6,531 bases of DNA from Desulfobacterales bacterium (lineage in GTDB: Bacteria; Desulfobacterota; Desulfobulbia; Desulfobulbales; Desulfocapsaceae), in contig JABDPQ010000138.1 in the NCBI GenBank assembly GCA_013042695.1, positions 1 through 6,531 on the forward strand, written 5' to 3'. Position 1 is the first letter of the stretch, and each line of letters begins with the position of its first letter. The position numbers and the translations under genes are program-made. Positions 1-6,244 of this stretch are shown in pieces. The notes beneath the pieces were generated by a model that worked only from the letters and a program-made list of their open reading frames with translations, had not been told where the DNA came from and did not search any database.

Positions 1-465
1 GCTGAGGGTAGGTTAATTCTTGCTGATGCTTTGGCATATGGTATTAAAAAATACTCCCCAGATTGTGTCATTGATTTGGCAACGCTTACTGGTGCAGTTA
101 TCATAGGGCTTGGTCACCACCGAAGCGGCTTGATGAGCAACAATGACAAGCTGGCGAAAAAAATTTTCGAGATAGGTGCGGAATGTGGGGAGCCGGTCTG
201 GCAGCTGCCTCTTGGCAAAGATTACAGCAGACAAATTAAATCAGATGTTGCAGATATCAAAAACGTGGGAGGCAAAGCTGCTGGATCAATAACGGCAGCG
301 GCATACTTAGAGAATTTTGTTGGAGATACTCCCTGGGCCCATTTAGATATCGCTGGTACGGCATGGAACTTTACTGAAAAATCGTATATCCCCAAAGGTC
401 CTTCAGGCGTAGGTGTCAGAACATTGATTGCCTTTGTTCGTTCCTGGAAAACGTTACAATTATAA
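1..465 (+). CDS. pepA: Leucyl aminopeptidase (cytosol aminopeptidase, M17), C-terminal part
   Basis: The gene is cut by the window start. The reading frame is open from base 1 and gives 154 residues before the TAA at 463-465, roughly the last third of a family that is usually near 500 residues. The first visible residues, AEGRLILADAL, are the end of the NTDAEGRL signature of M17 peptidases; its Glu is a metal ligand and its Arg is in the active site. Further family blocks follow: DLATLTGA, SGLMSNND, VWQLPLG, SDVADIKNVGG, AGSITAAAYLENF and HLDIAGTAW. The enzyme is a cytoplasmic, two-metal hexameric exopeptidase that removes N-terminal residues from peptides; in some bacteria PepA also binds DNA. 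The N-terminal domain and start lie outside the window. The gene converges on the cold-shock gene and has no visible link to the ole operon. The family assignment is secure; the symbol assumes standard PepA naming. Confidence 0.95.
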   Translation, partial: AEGRLILADALAYGIKKYSPDCVIDLATLTGAVIIGLGHHRSGLMSNNDKLAKKIFEIGAECGEPVWQLPLGKDYSRQIKSDVADIKNVGGKAAGSITAAAYLENFVGDTPWAHLDIAGTAWNFTEKSYIPKGPSGVGVRTLIAFVRSWKTLQL

Positions 466-576
466 TTTCTCCTCCCCGTCGATCTGCTCAAGGAGACAGG
501 ATCAGAGGCTTCTGAGTGGGTAAACAATTGGTTGAAAAGAGGAGCCCTGAAGCAGTAAAGGGTACTACTCTAAGTT

Positions 577-606
577 AAAGGCCCTGTCTTGATTGACAGG
601 GCCTTT
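577..606. terminator. Rho-independent, probably bidirectional terminator between pepA and csp
   Basis: A perfect 12-bp stem (AAAGGCCCTGTC at 577-588 paired with GACAGGGCCTTT at 595-606) encloses a 6-base loop, TTGATT. The stem is GC-rich in its centre. It has A residues on the 5' arm and T residues on the 3' arm on both strands, followed by ATTTCTC on the plus strand and AACTTAG on the minus strand. It lies 111 bases past the pepA stop and 37 bases past the end of the csp gene, which is where a shared terminator for two convergent genes is expected. The U-tract is modest on both strands, so termination efficiency is uncertain. Confidence 0.85.
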
Positions 607-643
607 ATTTCTCAAACAGGTGACGAGACAAAGCTTGAGGCAA

Positions 644-844
644 TCAGACCTTTTCAACATTCTCAGCAGCGGGTCCTTTGGGACCGTCAACAAGTTCAAA
701 TTGCACGCGGGCACCTTCTTCAAGAGATTTAAAACCATCACCTGTAATAGCAGAATAGTGTACAAATACATCAGAGCCGCCATCTTGCTGAATAAAACCA
801 AATCCCTTCGCATCATTAAACCATTTTACAGTTCCTTCTGCCAT
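644..844 (-). CDS. cspA: CspA-family cold-shock domain protein
   Basis: This complete 66-residue protein has the usual size of a stand-alone cold-shock domain. It is a five-stranded OB fold that binds single-stranded RNA and DNA and acts as an RNA chaperone or antiterminator in the cytoplasm. It begins MAEGTVKWFNDAKGFGFI. RNP1 is KGFGFI at residues 13-18 and RNP2 is VFVHY at residues 26-30. The aromatic residues Trp8, Phe15, Phe17, Phe27 and His29 form the nucleic-acid binding face, and the family tail GPKGPAAENV is present. The ATG start is supported by a strong Shine-Dalgarno at 852-858. The gene converges on pepA across the terminator at 577-606 and is divergent from the ole operon. Whether it is cold-induced or constitutive cannot be read from the protein, and the paralogue letter is only a family-level name. 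No E. coli-type cold box was recognised in the leader. Confidence 0.95.
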   Translation of the reverse strand: MAEGTVKWFNDAKGFGFIQQDGGSDVFVHYSAITGDGFKSLEEGARVQFELVDGPKGPAAENVEKV

Positions 845-851
845 GCTTATA

Positions 852-858
852 CTCCTTT
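852..858 (-). promoter_or_regulatory. Ribosome binding site of the cold-shock gene
   Basis: On the minus strand this reads AAAGGAG, followed by a 7-base spacer and the ATG ending at 842-844. It is the strongest Shine-Dalgarno in the window and fixes the csp start. This fits a highly expressed gene. Confidence 0.85.
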
Positions 859-898
859 ACTGTTTGCCCCTCTCTCATGGAGCTCATTTAAAAACGGT

Positions 899-916
899 GA
901 TTCATCTGCATGAATC
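899..916 (-). repeat. Inverted repeat in the cold-shock gene leader
   Basis: GATTCAT at 899-905 and ATGAATC at 910-916 form a perfect 7-bp stem with a 4-base loop. It lies 54-72 bases upstream of the csp start, so it is probably inside the csp 5' leader. It could be an RNA hairpin affecting csp translation or stability, or a DNA operator. The stem is AT-rich, and no role can be read from the sequence. Confidence 0.45.
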
Positions 917-1143
917 TGGTAATTGCCTACTGCTGCAAATGGCCGATGCTTTCTTCCCGAAATTTATTCGCACAACAAATAGTATTGGAAATTGATCATT
1001 TTAGCCACTTCAAACGCAACAATGCCCTCTTAGCATATCAGGTATAGAAAGGCAATATTTTTGTTTCTTCAATAGATATTTAGAGATTTGACTTAAAGAA
1101 GCAAACATCATGTAGTTTAGTACTATGTCATAACGGCCAAGAA

Positions 1144-1154
1144 CCACAATGTGG
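1144..1154. repeat. Short inverted repeat CCACA-A-TGTGG
   Basis: This is a perfect 5-bp inverted repeat around a single central base, about 50 bp upstream of the candidate ole promoter. Its size and symmetry fit half an operator site for a dimeric regulator, but no specific regulator family is recognised and short palindromes occur by chance. Confidence 0.3.
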
Positions 1155-1165
1155 AGCTTATATAG

Positions 1166-1185
1166 TTAAATTTGATGTAATTTAA
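1166..1185. repeat. AT-rich 20-base inverted repeat upstream of the ole operon
   Basis: TTAAATT at 1166-1172 and AATTTAA at 1179-1185 are perfect 7-bp arms separated by TGATGT. The element ends about 20 bp upstream of the candidate -35 box. The size is typical of a repressor or activator operator. AT-only arms arise easily by chance in AT-rich DNA, so a regulatory role is an inference. Confidence 0.35.
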
Positions 1186-1199
1186 AAAATGTCCTTTAG

Positions 1200-1210
1200 G
1201 TAAATTTTAC
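1200..1210. repeat. Inverted repeat GTAAA-T-TTTAC overlapping the candidate -35 box
   Basis: Perfect 5-bp arms flank one central base. The right arm overlaps five of the six bases of the candidate -35 hexamer at 1206-1211, so a protein bound here could block RNA polymerase. The arms are short and AT-rich, so chance is a real alternative. Confidence 0.3.
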
Positions 1211-1233
1211 TTTGTAAGAGAAAACACTATGAT
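1206..1233 (+). promoter_or_regulatory. Candidate sigma70-type promoter of the oleBCD operon
   Basis: TTTACT (1206-1211) and TATGAT (1228-1233) are separated by 16 bases. The -35 matches consensus at 4 of 6 positions and the -10 at 5 of 6. Transcription would start near 1240, giving a leader of about 75 bases to the ATG at 1316. This is the best-scoring pair I see by eye upstream of oleB. A weaker alternative uses TTGACT at 1088-1093 with TGTAGT at 1111-1116. It has not been tested against a position weight matrix. Confidence 0.45.
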
Positions 1234-1315
1234 GTTTTGATAATGTTGTTTAGGCTCATTGAAGTTTTACTCCATTCACCTTTTCATAAGACAAACACTT
1301 CAAAATATAACATTG

Positions 1316-2191
1316 ATGTACGAATATCCTTTTAAGTCACACTATATTGTAATTAATAACTGTCGACTTCACTATCTCGATGAAGGAGAAGGCCCCGTAA
1401 TTACGATGCTTCATGGAAATCCGACGTGGTCCTATTTTTTTCGACATTTAGTGATGCAGCTGGCAAAAAAGTTCAGAGTGATTGTACCGGATCATATGGG
1501 CTGCGGATATTCTGATAAACCACAAGAGTATGAATATACCCTGAGCAATCATATAAATAACCTCTGCTTTCTTCTTAAATCACTTAATATCACCTCAACG
1601 TCACTTGTTGTGCATGATTGGGGCGGGGCCATAGGTATGGGGTATGCCACCATGTTTCCAGAACGGATAGAAAAGATTACTCTTCTTAATACAGCAGCAT
1701 TCAGATCCAAGCGGATTCCTTTGAGAATCAGGCTATGTCGATTGCCCTTTATTGGTGAAATTATTGTGCGTGGACTAAATGGCTTTGCCTGGCCAGCCAC
1801 CTTTATGGCTGTTGAAAAATCACTTGTTAAAGATGTTTCACGGTCATATCTACGACCATATAATAATTGGCTAAACCGTATTGCTCTCTATAGATTTGTT
1901 CAAGATATTCCTCTAACCCCGCGACATCAGAGTTATCAAATACTTAAAAGCATTGAGGATAAGCTGCAAATGCTCAAAGAAATAGGCATACCGATGCTGA
2001 TTATCTGGGGCGGGAAAGATTTTTGTTTTAATGATCATTTTTATCATGAATGGAGAAAACGTTTTCCAAATGCGCAATCGTTTTATTTAGAAGATGCAGG
2101 ACATTATGTACTCGAAGACGGGCACGGGAGGGTAGAGCCGATTATAGAAACGTTTTTTTGTGATCAACAGAAATTCCAACGAGTCAATTAA
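1316..2191 (+). CDS. oleB: OleB, beta-lactone decarboxylase (alpha/beta hydrolase of olefin synthesis)
   Basis: This 291-residue alpha/beta hydrolase is related to haloalkane dehalogenases. OleB removes CO2 from a cis-beta-lactone to release a long-chain cis-olefin, the last step of head-to-head hydrocarbon synthesis. Counting from the ATG at 1316, the oxyanion and Asn region is HGNPTW (from residue 33), the nucleophile is Asp101 in VVHDWGG, the likely acid is Asp235 in WGGKDFCF, and the base is His263 in AGHYVLED. The identification as OleB rather than a dehalogenase rests mainly on the adjacent oleC and oleD. The frame extends 19 codons upstream to a TTG at 1259, but family similarity begins around YPFKSHYI, so ATG 1316 is preferred; neither start has a good Shine-Dalgarno. 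The stop is one base before the oleC start. OleB, OleC and OleD are known to assemble into a cytoplasmic multi-enzyme complex. Confidence 0.88.
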   Translation: MYEYPFKSHYIVINNCRLHYLDEGEGPVITMLHGNPTWSYFFRHLVMQLAKKFRVIVPDHMGCGYSDKPQEYEYTLSNHINNLCFLLKSLNITSTSLVVHDWGGAIGMGYATMFPERIEKITLLNTAAFRSKRIPLRIRLCRLPFIGEIIVRGLNGFAWPATFMAVEKSLVKDVSRSYLRPYNNWLNRIALYRFVQDIPLTPRHQSYQILKSIEDKLQMLKEIGIPMLIIWGGKDFCFNDHFYHEWRKRFPNAQSFYLEDAGHYVLEDGHGRVEPIIETFFCDQQKFQRVN

Positions 2192-2192
2192 C

Positions 2193-3821
2193 ATGGTTGC
2201 CAATATTTCCGATACACTCTCTGAGGTCGCAGCAGCTCAGGGCCACAAGATCGGTATTGTAGAAGCGCAGTGTGGCAGAAAAATGTCTTTTGCCGAACTG
2301 AATAAATCGGCTCAGCAATATGCATCATATCTCAATAAAAATGGGGTAGAAGCAGGAGACCGGGTCATGCTGATGGTGAACCCATCTGCTGACTTCATCA
2401 GTTTAACCTTTGGACTCTTTCACATCGGCGCACCTGTGATCCTCATCGATCCCGGAATGGGGTATAAAAATCTCCTCAGATGCATAACCAATGTACAGCC
2501 GGATTACATGATCGGCACGCCACAGGCAATATTTTTTAAGAAGCTCTTTCATCATTCTTTTAAAAGTGTCCGAAAAAGTTTCTCCTGCGGCAGTTGGTTT
2601 AATATGACGGGAAAAGATATCAGGAAAGAGGCGCAAAGATCCAGCAGAGATGTCGAAGTCTATACACCAAAAGATGAATCCCTTGCGGCAATAATTTTTA
2701 CAACAGGATCTACCGGCCCTCCTAAGGGGGTCAGGTTTGAGCATTCAATCTTTTCCTCTCAGTTGCACTATATTAAAAATTATTATGGCATCTCTGCCAA
2801 CGATATAGATTTACCCGGATTTCCACTTTTTGCACTTTTTTCAACCGCCCTCGGAGCATGCGCCATTATCCCCGATATGGATCCAACAAAGCCTGCACAG
2901 GTCAATCCGAAGAAGTTTGTCAATGCTGTTAAAACCTATGGAGTAACATACTCATTTGGGTCACCGGCAATTTGGCATGTTGTCAGCAACTATTGCGCAA
3001 AAAATAAAATTACCTGTAAAACGTTAAAGAAAATTTTAATGGCCGGAGCCCCGGTTCCAGGAAATCTGATAAAACGAGTATATGGCCTGATGCCTGAGGA
3101 TGGTCAAATCTATACACCCTATGGTGCCACGGAAAGCCTGCCAATTGTGTCTATTGAAGGACGGGAAATTATAAATCACACTTGGAGTAAGACAATAAAG
3201 GGTTATGGCACATGCGTTGGCAGAGCTTTGCCCGGAATTGAGGTGGAAATCATAGAAGTATCTAAACAGCCATTTACATCATATGATCGATGCATAAAAA
3301 AACCCGTAAATGAAATCGGTGAAATAATTGTAAAAGGAAAAGTGGTTAGCAAGGACTATGAAAATAATGAGTCAGAAACAACACTGAGTAAGATACCTGA
3401 CAAGGACGGATTTTGGCACCGAATTGGTGACATGGGCTATTTAGATGACCAGGGGAGACTATGGTTTTGCGGCCGCAAGGCACATAGAGTACATACTCAA
3501 TACGGCTTTATGCACACAATACCCTGTGAGGCAATCATCAATGAACATCCACATGTCTATCGATCTGCACTTGTTGGTATCGACACCAGCAATGGTTTTG
3601 AAGAACCGGCAATCATTATAGAACGAGAGCCTGGGGCTGAACTCGGCCATGAGGAGCTGCTGGCGGAAATCAAACAGCTTGCATCAGCCCATCCGCTGAC
3701 GCAGGCTGTTAAACATTTTCTCATACACTCCTCTTTTCCGGTCGATATACGGCACAATGCAAAAATATTTCGCGAAAAACTAAAGATGTGGGCCCAAAAC
3801 AAAATAGGTGAAAGAAAGTGA
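2193..3821 (+). CDS. oleC: OleC, ATP-dependent beta-lactone synthetase (ANL superfamily)
   Basis: This 542-residue adenylate-forming enzyme converts a 2-alkyl-3-hydroxyacid plus ATP to a beta-lactone, AMP and pyrophosphate. Visible ANL motifs, counted from ATG 2193, are the phosphate-binding loop TTGSTGPPKG (170-179), the adenine and catalytic motif YTPYGATES (307-315), the ribose-binding and hinge region GDMGYLDDQGRLWFCGRK (412-429), and the C-terminal lysine block PVDIRHNAKIFREKL, with its Lys near 524. The FCGRKAHRV and IRHNAKIFREK wording is characteristic of OleC rather than of ordinary acyl-CoA ligases. The size matches the family, and no frameshift or missing motif is seen. ATG 2193 follows the oleB stop by one base. 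An in-frame GTG at 2160 would add 11 unlikely residues. The end overlaps the oleD start by four bases (GTGA). The neighbours on both sides support the role. Confidence 0.93.
   Translation: MVANISDTLSEVAAAQGHKIGIVEAQCGRKMSFAELNKSAQQYASYLNKNGVEAGDRVMLMVNPSADFISLTFGLFHIGAPVILIDPGMGYKNLLRCITNVQPDYMIGTPQAIFFKKLFHHSFKSVRKSFSCGSWFNMTGKDIRKEAQRSSRDVEVYTPKDESLAAIIFTTGSTGPPKGVRFEHSIFSSQLHYIKNYYGISANDIDLPGFPLFALFSTALGACAIIPDMDPTKPAQVNPKKFVNAVKTYGVTYSFGSPAIWHVVSNYCAKNKITCKTLKKILMAGAPVPGNLIKRVYGLMPEDGQIYTPYGATESLPIVSIEGREIINHTWSKTIKGYGTCVGRALPGIEVEIIEVSKQPFTSYDRCIKKPVNEIGEIIVKGKVVSKDYENNESETTLSKIPDKDGFWHRIGDMGYLDDQGRLWFCGRKAHRVHTQYGFMHTIPCEAIINEHPHVYRSALVGIDTSNGFEEPAIIIEREPGAELGHEELLAEIKQLASAHPLTQAVKHFLIHSSFPVDIRHNAKIFREKLKMWAQNKIGERK
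3806..3811 (+). promoter_or_regulatory. Ribosome binding site supporting the GTG start of oleD
   Basis: AGGTGA lies within the 3' end of oleC, 6 bases before the GTG at 3818-3820. It supports a GTG start that overlaps the oleC TGA (3819-3821) as GTGA, an arrangement typical of translational coupling. Confidence 0.6.
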
Positions 3822-4813
3822 GAGAAGTACTCGTAACTGGCGGCGGTGGATTTGTTGGCTCGGCAATTGTCCGCATGCTCGTCGAGCAAGGTATCACAAC
3901 ACGAATTGTAGGACGCAACCGATACAAGAATCTCGAGCAGCTTGGAGCAACCTGCCTGGTCGGCGATATTGCCAATAAGGATTTTGTCGAAAAATCATGC
4001 CGAGGCGTTGACACGGTTATTCATACAGCTGCAAAAGCGGGTATTTGGGGTATGTGGAATGAATATTATCGAACCAATGTTGTTGGCACCAAAAACATTG
4101 TCGAAACCTGCCGCAAGTTGGAAATTCCTCGTTTAGTTTATACCTCAACGCCAACAGTAGTTTTTAATGGTCTTGATATTGAGGGCGAAAATGAACATTT
4201 GCCATATCCAAGCCGGTTTTTATGCCATTACTCGAAGAGTAAGGTCATGGCAGAAAAAATTGTTCTGGCCGCGACAACTGCAACTCTGCGCACTTGTGCC
4301 ATAAGGCCTCACCTCATATGGGGACCAGGAGATCCGCATTTGATCCCGCGGTTGATAGAACGAGGCAAGGCAAAAGCATTGAAAATTGTTGGTTCTGGCA
4401 AGAATTTTGTAGACATTACCTTTATAGAAAATGTCGCACATGCACATATATTGGCAGCAAAAAGTATAAATAATAGTGCAGTTGCTGCCGGCAATCCTTA
4501 TTTTATAGGTCAGGAGCGACCAGTTAATCTCTGGAACTGGATCAATGAGCTATACCAAGAACTTGGCATCCCAGTCATAACTGCTCGAATTCCTTTTCGA
4601 TTGGCTTACGCCATAGGAGCAATGCTGGAAGTTGGTTACCTTCTGCTCAAGAAGTCGCAAGAGCCGCCTATGACAAGATTCCTGGCCGAGCAGCTATCGT
4701 GTAACCACTACTTTTCGCACGATAACGCTGCTCATGATCTAGGATACAAACCGATTATATCCTTGGAGCAAGGTCAAGAGCGATTGATGAACTGGCTGAC
4801 GATTGGTGCATGA
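3818..4813 (+). CDS. oleD: OleD, NADPH-dependent 2-alkyl-3-ketoalkanoate reductase (extended SDR)
   Basis: This 331-residue extended short-chain dehydrogenase resembles the 3-beta-hydroxysteroid dehydrogenase group. OleD reduces the 2-alkyl-3-ketoacid made by OleA to the 2-alkyl-3-hydroxyacid used by OleC. The N-terminal Rossmann loop is TGGGGFVG (residues 7-14). Arg33 at the end of the second strand fits NADPH preference. The active site has the TSTPTVVF segment (109-116) and YSKSK with Tyr138 and Lys142. The substrate half contains RPHLIWGPGDPHLIPRL (163-179) and a hydrophobic stretch around residues 258-278, typical of this group. The start is GTG, overlapping the oleC stop by four bases and preceded by AGGTGA. 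The stop overlaps the next gene's ATG as ATGA. From sequence alone the protein could be called a generic NAD-dependent epimerase or steroid dehydrogenase; the operon makes OleD the better call. Confidence 0.9.
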   Translation: MREVLVTGGGGFVGSAIVRMLVEQGITTRIVGRNRYKNLEQLGATCLVGDIANKDFVEKSCRGVDTVIHTAAKAGIWGMWNEYYRTNVVGTKNIVETCRKLEIPRLVYTSTPTVVFNGLDIEGENEHLPYPSRFLCHYSKSKVMAEKIVLAATTATLRTCAIRPHLIWGPGDPHLIPRLIERGKAKALKIVGSGKNFVDITFIENVAHAHILAAKSINNSAVAAGNPYFIGQERPVNLWNWINELYQELGIPVITARIPFRLAYAIGAMLEVGYLLLKKSQEPPMTRFLAEQLSCNHYFSHDNAAHDLGYKPIISLEQGQERLMNWLTIGA

Positions 4814-6225
4814 ATAAATTTAAGAAAATCATATCATTGCTGTTAACAGGCATACTGATTCAATCAGGCAGTATATCCGCTGCTCATGCCTTCTCTATAG
4901 GAGAAGAGCGAGAGTTAGGCGAAAAACTTCTATATTCGGTACGGGCATCATTTCCTATTCTGGGCGAGCCCGATCTGCATCAGTATATAAATGGTCTTGG
5001 TCAAGAAGTACTGCAAGTAGCAGGTCTGCAATTTTTTGACTATCGCTTCTACATTGTAGACAGCAACCAGTTTAATGCTTTTGCAGCGCCATCGGGACTT
5101 ATCTTTTTCTATACCAAATTAATTGAATCAATGAATAGCGAAGATGAGCTGGTGTCAGTCCTTGCTCACGAAATTGGTCATGTGGTCAAACGGCATTTAG
5201 CATCTCGAATGAAAAAGGGCAAAGCGATAAATATTGCTTCACTTGGGCTTGCCCTAGCTGCAATAGCTTTCGGAGGTGCCGGTGCGGCTACCCAGACCTT
5301 GCTTGCGGGCTCTCTTGCAGCCGGGCAGAGTGCGCAACTTTATTTCAGCCGTCAAGATGAAATGGAAGCTGACCTTCTTGCATACAAATGGATAAAAGAT
5401 CTGGACAGAAACACCGATGGCCAAAAAGAGATGCTGCGAACAATGAGAAGAATAACCAGGTATCGATCCGGGCAAATACCGCAGTATCTTCTAACTCACC
5501 CAGATCCCGAAGCACGCCTAAATTATGTTGAGTCACTTATATTCGCAGATAATTCCAGCTCCGGCAGTTCTCGAACAGATAAAATGGATTTTGCCTTTTT
5601 ACGTTTCAAATACAGAATTATGTCTGTGGCAAGTAAAAATGAGTCGTTCAGGGCCTACCTTGTAAACAAAATGGCTGACTCACGATCATCTGAAACGGAC
5701 ATCATAATGGCCAGTTACGGCCTATCACAACTGGATCGTCAAGCGAATAATTTTGACAACAGCCTGAAACAACTTAGTCAGGTAATTGATGCATTTCCTG
5801 AGCAGAACATACTCCTGGTCGACAAAGGTATTCTTTACTCAGAGATGGGAGAGCTCGATCAGGCCAAAATAATTCTTGAAGGGGCCTTGAATACGGATGT
5901 GTCAGATATGTATGCCGCCTTTAATCTTGCCAAAGTATTGCTCAAAACAAATGAACTTAAAAAAGCAGAAGAACTGTTTCGCATTGTCTCGTATCAAATG
6001 CCTGAATTTCCTCAGGTGTACTTTGAAATGGGTCGAATTCAGGCTGCCCAAGGTCGTACCCTAGAATCAAGATTTAATCTGGGCAAATACAATCTGTATG
6101 AAGGAAAACTCAAACTCGCACAAGCAAATTTCAAACAGGTGGCAGATAATCAAGATGATGGTGCTGAATTAAAAAAAGAAAGTGAAGAAATGCTCGAATT
6201 GATTGAACGGCTTAAAGATAGCTAA
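4810..6225 (+). CDS. bepA: Periplasmic M48 metalloprotease with TPR domain, BepA (YfgC)-like
   Basis: This is a 471-residue exported zinc protease. Residues 1-27 form a signal peptide: a KFKK basic start, a hydrophobic core, then AHA as a likely signal peptidase I site. The M48 domain has HEIGH at 120-124 (zinc ligands His120 and His124, catalytic Glu121), the third ligand Glu184 in the ExEAD block, and His230 in LTHPDPEAR, matching the extra histidine near the active site of E. coli BepA. A glycine- and alanine-rich hydrophobic segment spans about 143-172. The C-terminal part, roughly 298-445, shows several TPR-like helical repeats. BepA in E. coli (487 residues) assists or degrades outer-membrane proteins such as LptD during envelope assembly. 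The ATG overlaps the oleD stop (ATGA) without a clear Shine-Dalgarno, so translation is probably coupled to oleD. Any functional link to olefins is an inference. Confidence 0.9.
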   Translation: MNKFKKIISLLLTGILIQSGSISAAHAFSIGEERELGEKLLYSVRASFPILGEPDLHQYINGLGQEVLQVAGLQFFDYRFYIVDSNQFNAFAAPSGLIFFYTKLIESMNSEDELVSVLAHEIGHVVKRHLASRMKKGKAINIASLGLALAAIAFGGAGAATQTLLAGSLAAGQSAQLYFSRQDEMEADLLAYKWIKDLDRNTDGQKEMLRTMRRITRYRSGQIPQYLLTHPDPEARLNYVESLIFADNSSSGSSRTDKMDFAFLRFKYRIMSVASKNESFRAYLVNKMADSRSSETDIIMASYGLSQLDRQANNFDNSLKQLSQVIDAFPEQNILLVDKGILYSEMGELDQAKIILEGALNTDVSDMYAAFNLAKVLLKTNELKKAEELFRIVSYQMPEFPQVYFEMGRIQAAQGRTLESRFNLGKYNLYEGKLKLAQANFKQVADNQDDGAELKKESEEMLELIERLKDS

Positions 6226-6244
6226 TCAATTTCTATCATAAATT

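Larger units (their letters stand above)
845..1315. other. Divergent intergenic region between csp and oleB
   Basis: This is a 471-base AT-rich stretch with no credible protein-coding gene on either strand. It must hold the csp promoter and leader (minus strand) and the ole operon promoter (plus strand). Visible elements are the csp Shine-Dalgarno (852-858), an inverted repeat in the csp leader (899-916), three inverted repeats (1144-1154, 1166-1185, 1200-1210) and a candidate plus-strand promoter (1206-1233). I could not place a convincing csp promoter: several -10-like hexamers exist on the minus strand but none has a good -35 at 16-18 bases. Confidence 0.7.

Noticed and set aside
593..913. 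Plus-strand open frame of 106 codons across the csp gene
   Set aside because: It is antisense to the clear cold-shock protein gene and begins inside the terminator hairpin. It has no recognisable motif.
1088..1116. TTGACT - 17 bases - TGTAGT as ole promoter
   Set aside because: The -35 is good but the -10 lacks the important second-position A. The pair at 1206-1233 has a better -10 and lies closer to the gene.
1259..1315. TTG start at 1259 extending OleB by 19 residues
   Set aside because: The added residues do not look like the OleB N-terminus, and family similarity begins just after the ATG at 1316. Only a weak AGG lies ahead of the TTG, so this is a preference, not proof.
2160..2192. GTG start at 2160 for oleC, overlapping oleB by 32 bases
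   Set aside because: There is no Shine-Dalgarno ahead of it and the 11 extra polar residues are atypical. The ATG at 2193, one base after the oleB stop, is the more natural start.
3557..4014. Long minus-strand open frames opposite the oleC/oleD junction
   Set aside because: They are shadows of the strongly supported oleC and oleD genes, with compositionally odd, motif-free translations.
6217..6237. Weak hairpin GATAG/CTATC between the protease gene and tlyA as a terminator
   Set aside because: It has only 5 base pairs, an 11-base loop and no T-tract, and it overlaps the protease stop codon. It is not convincing as a terminator.
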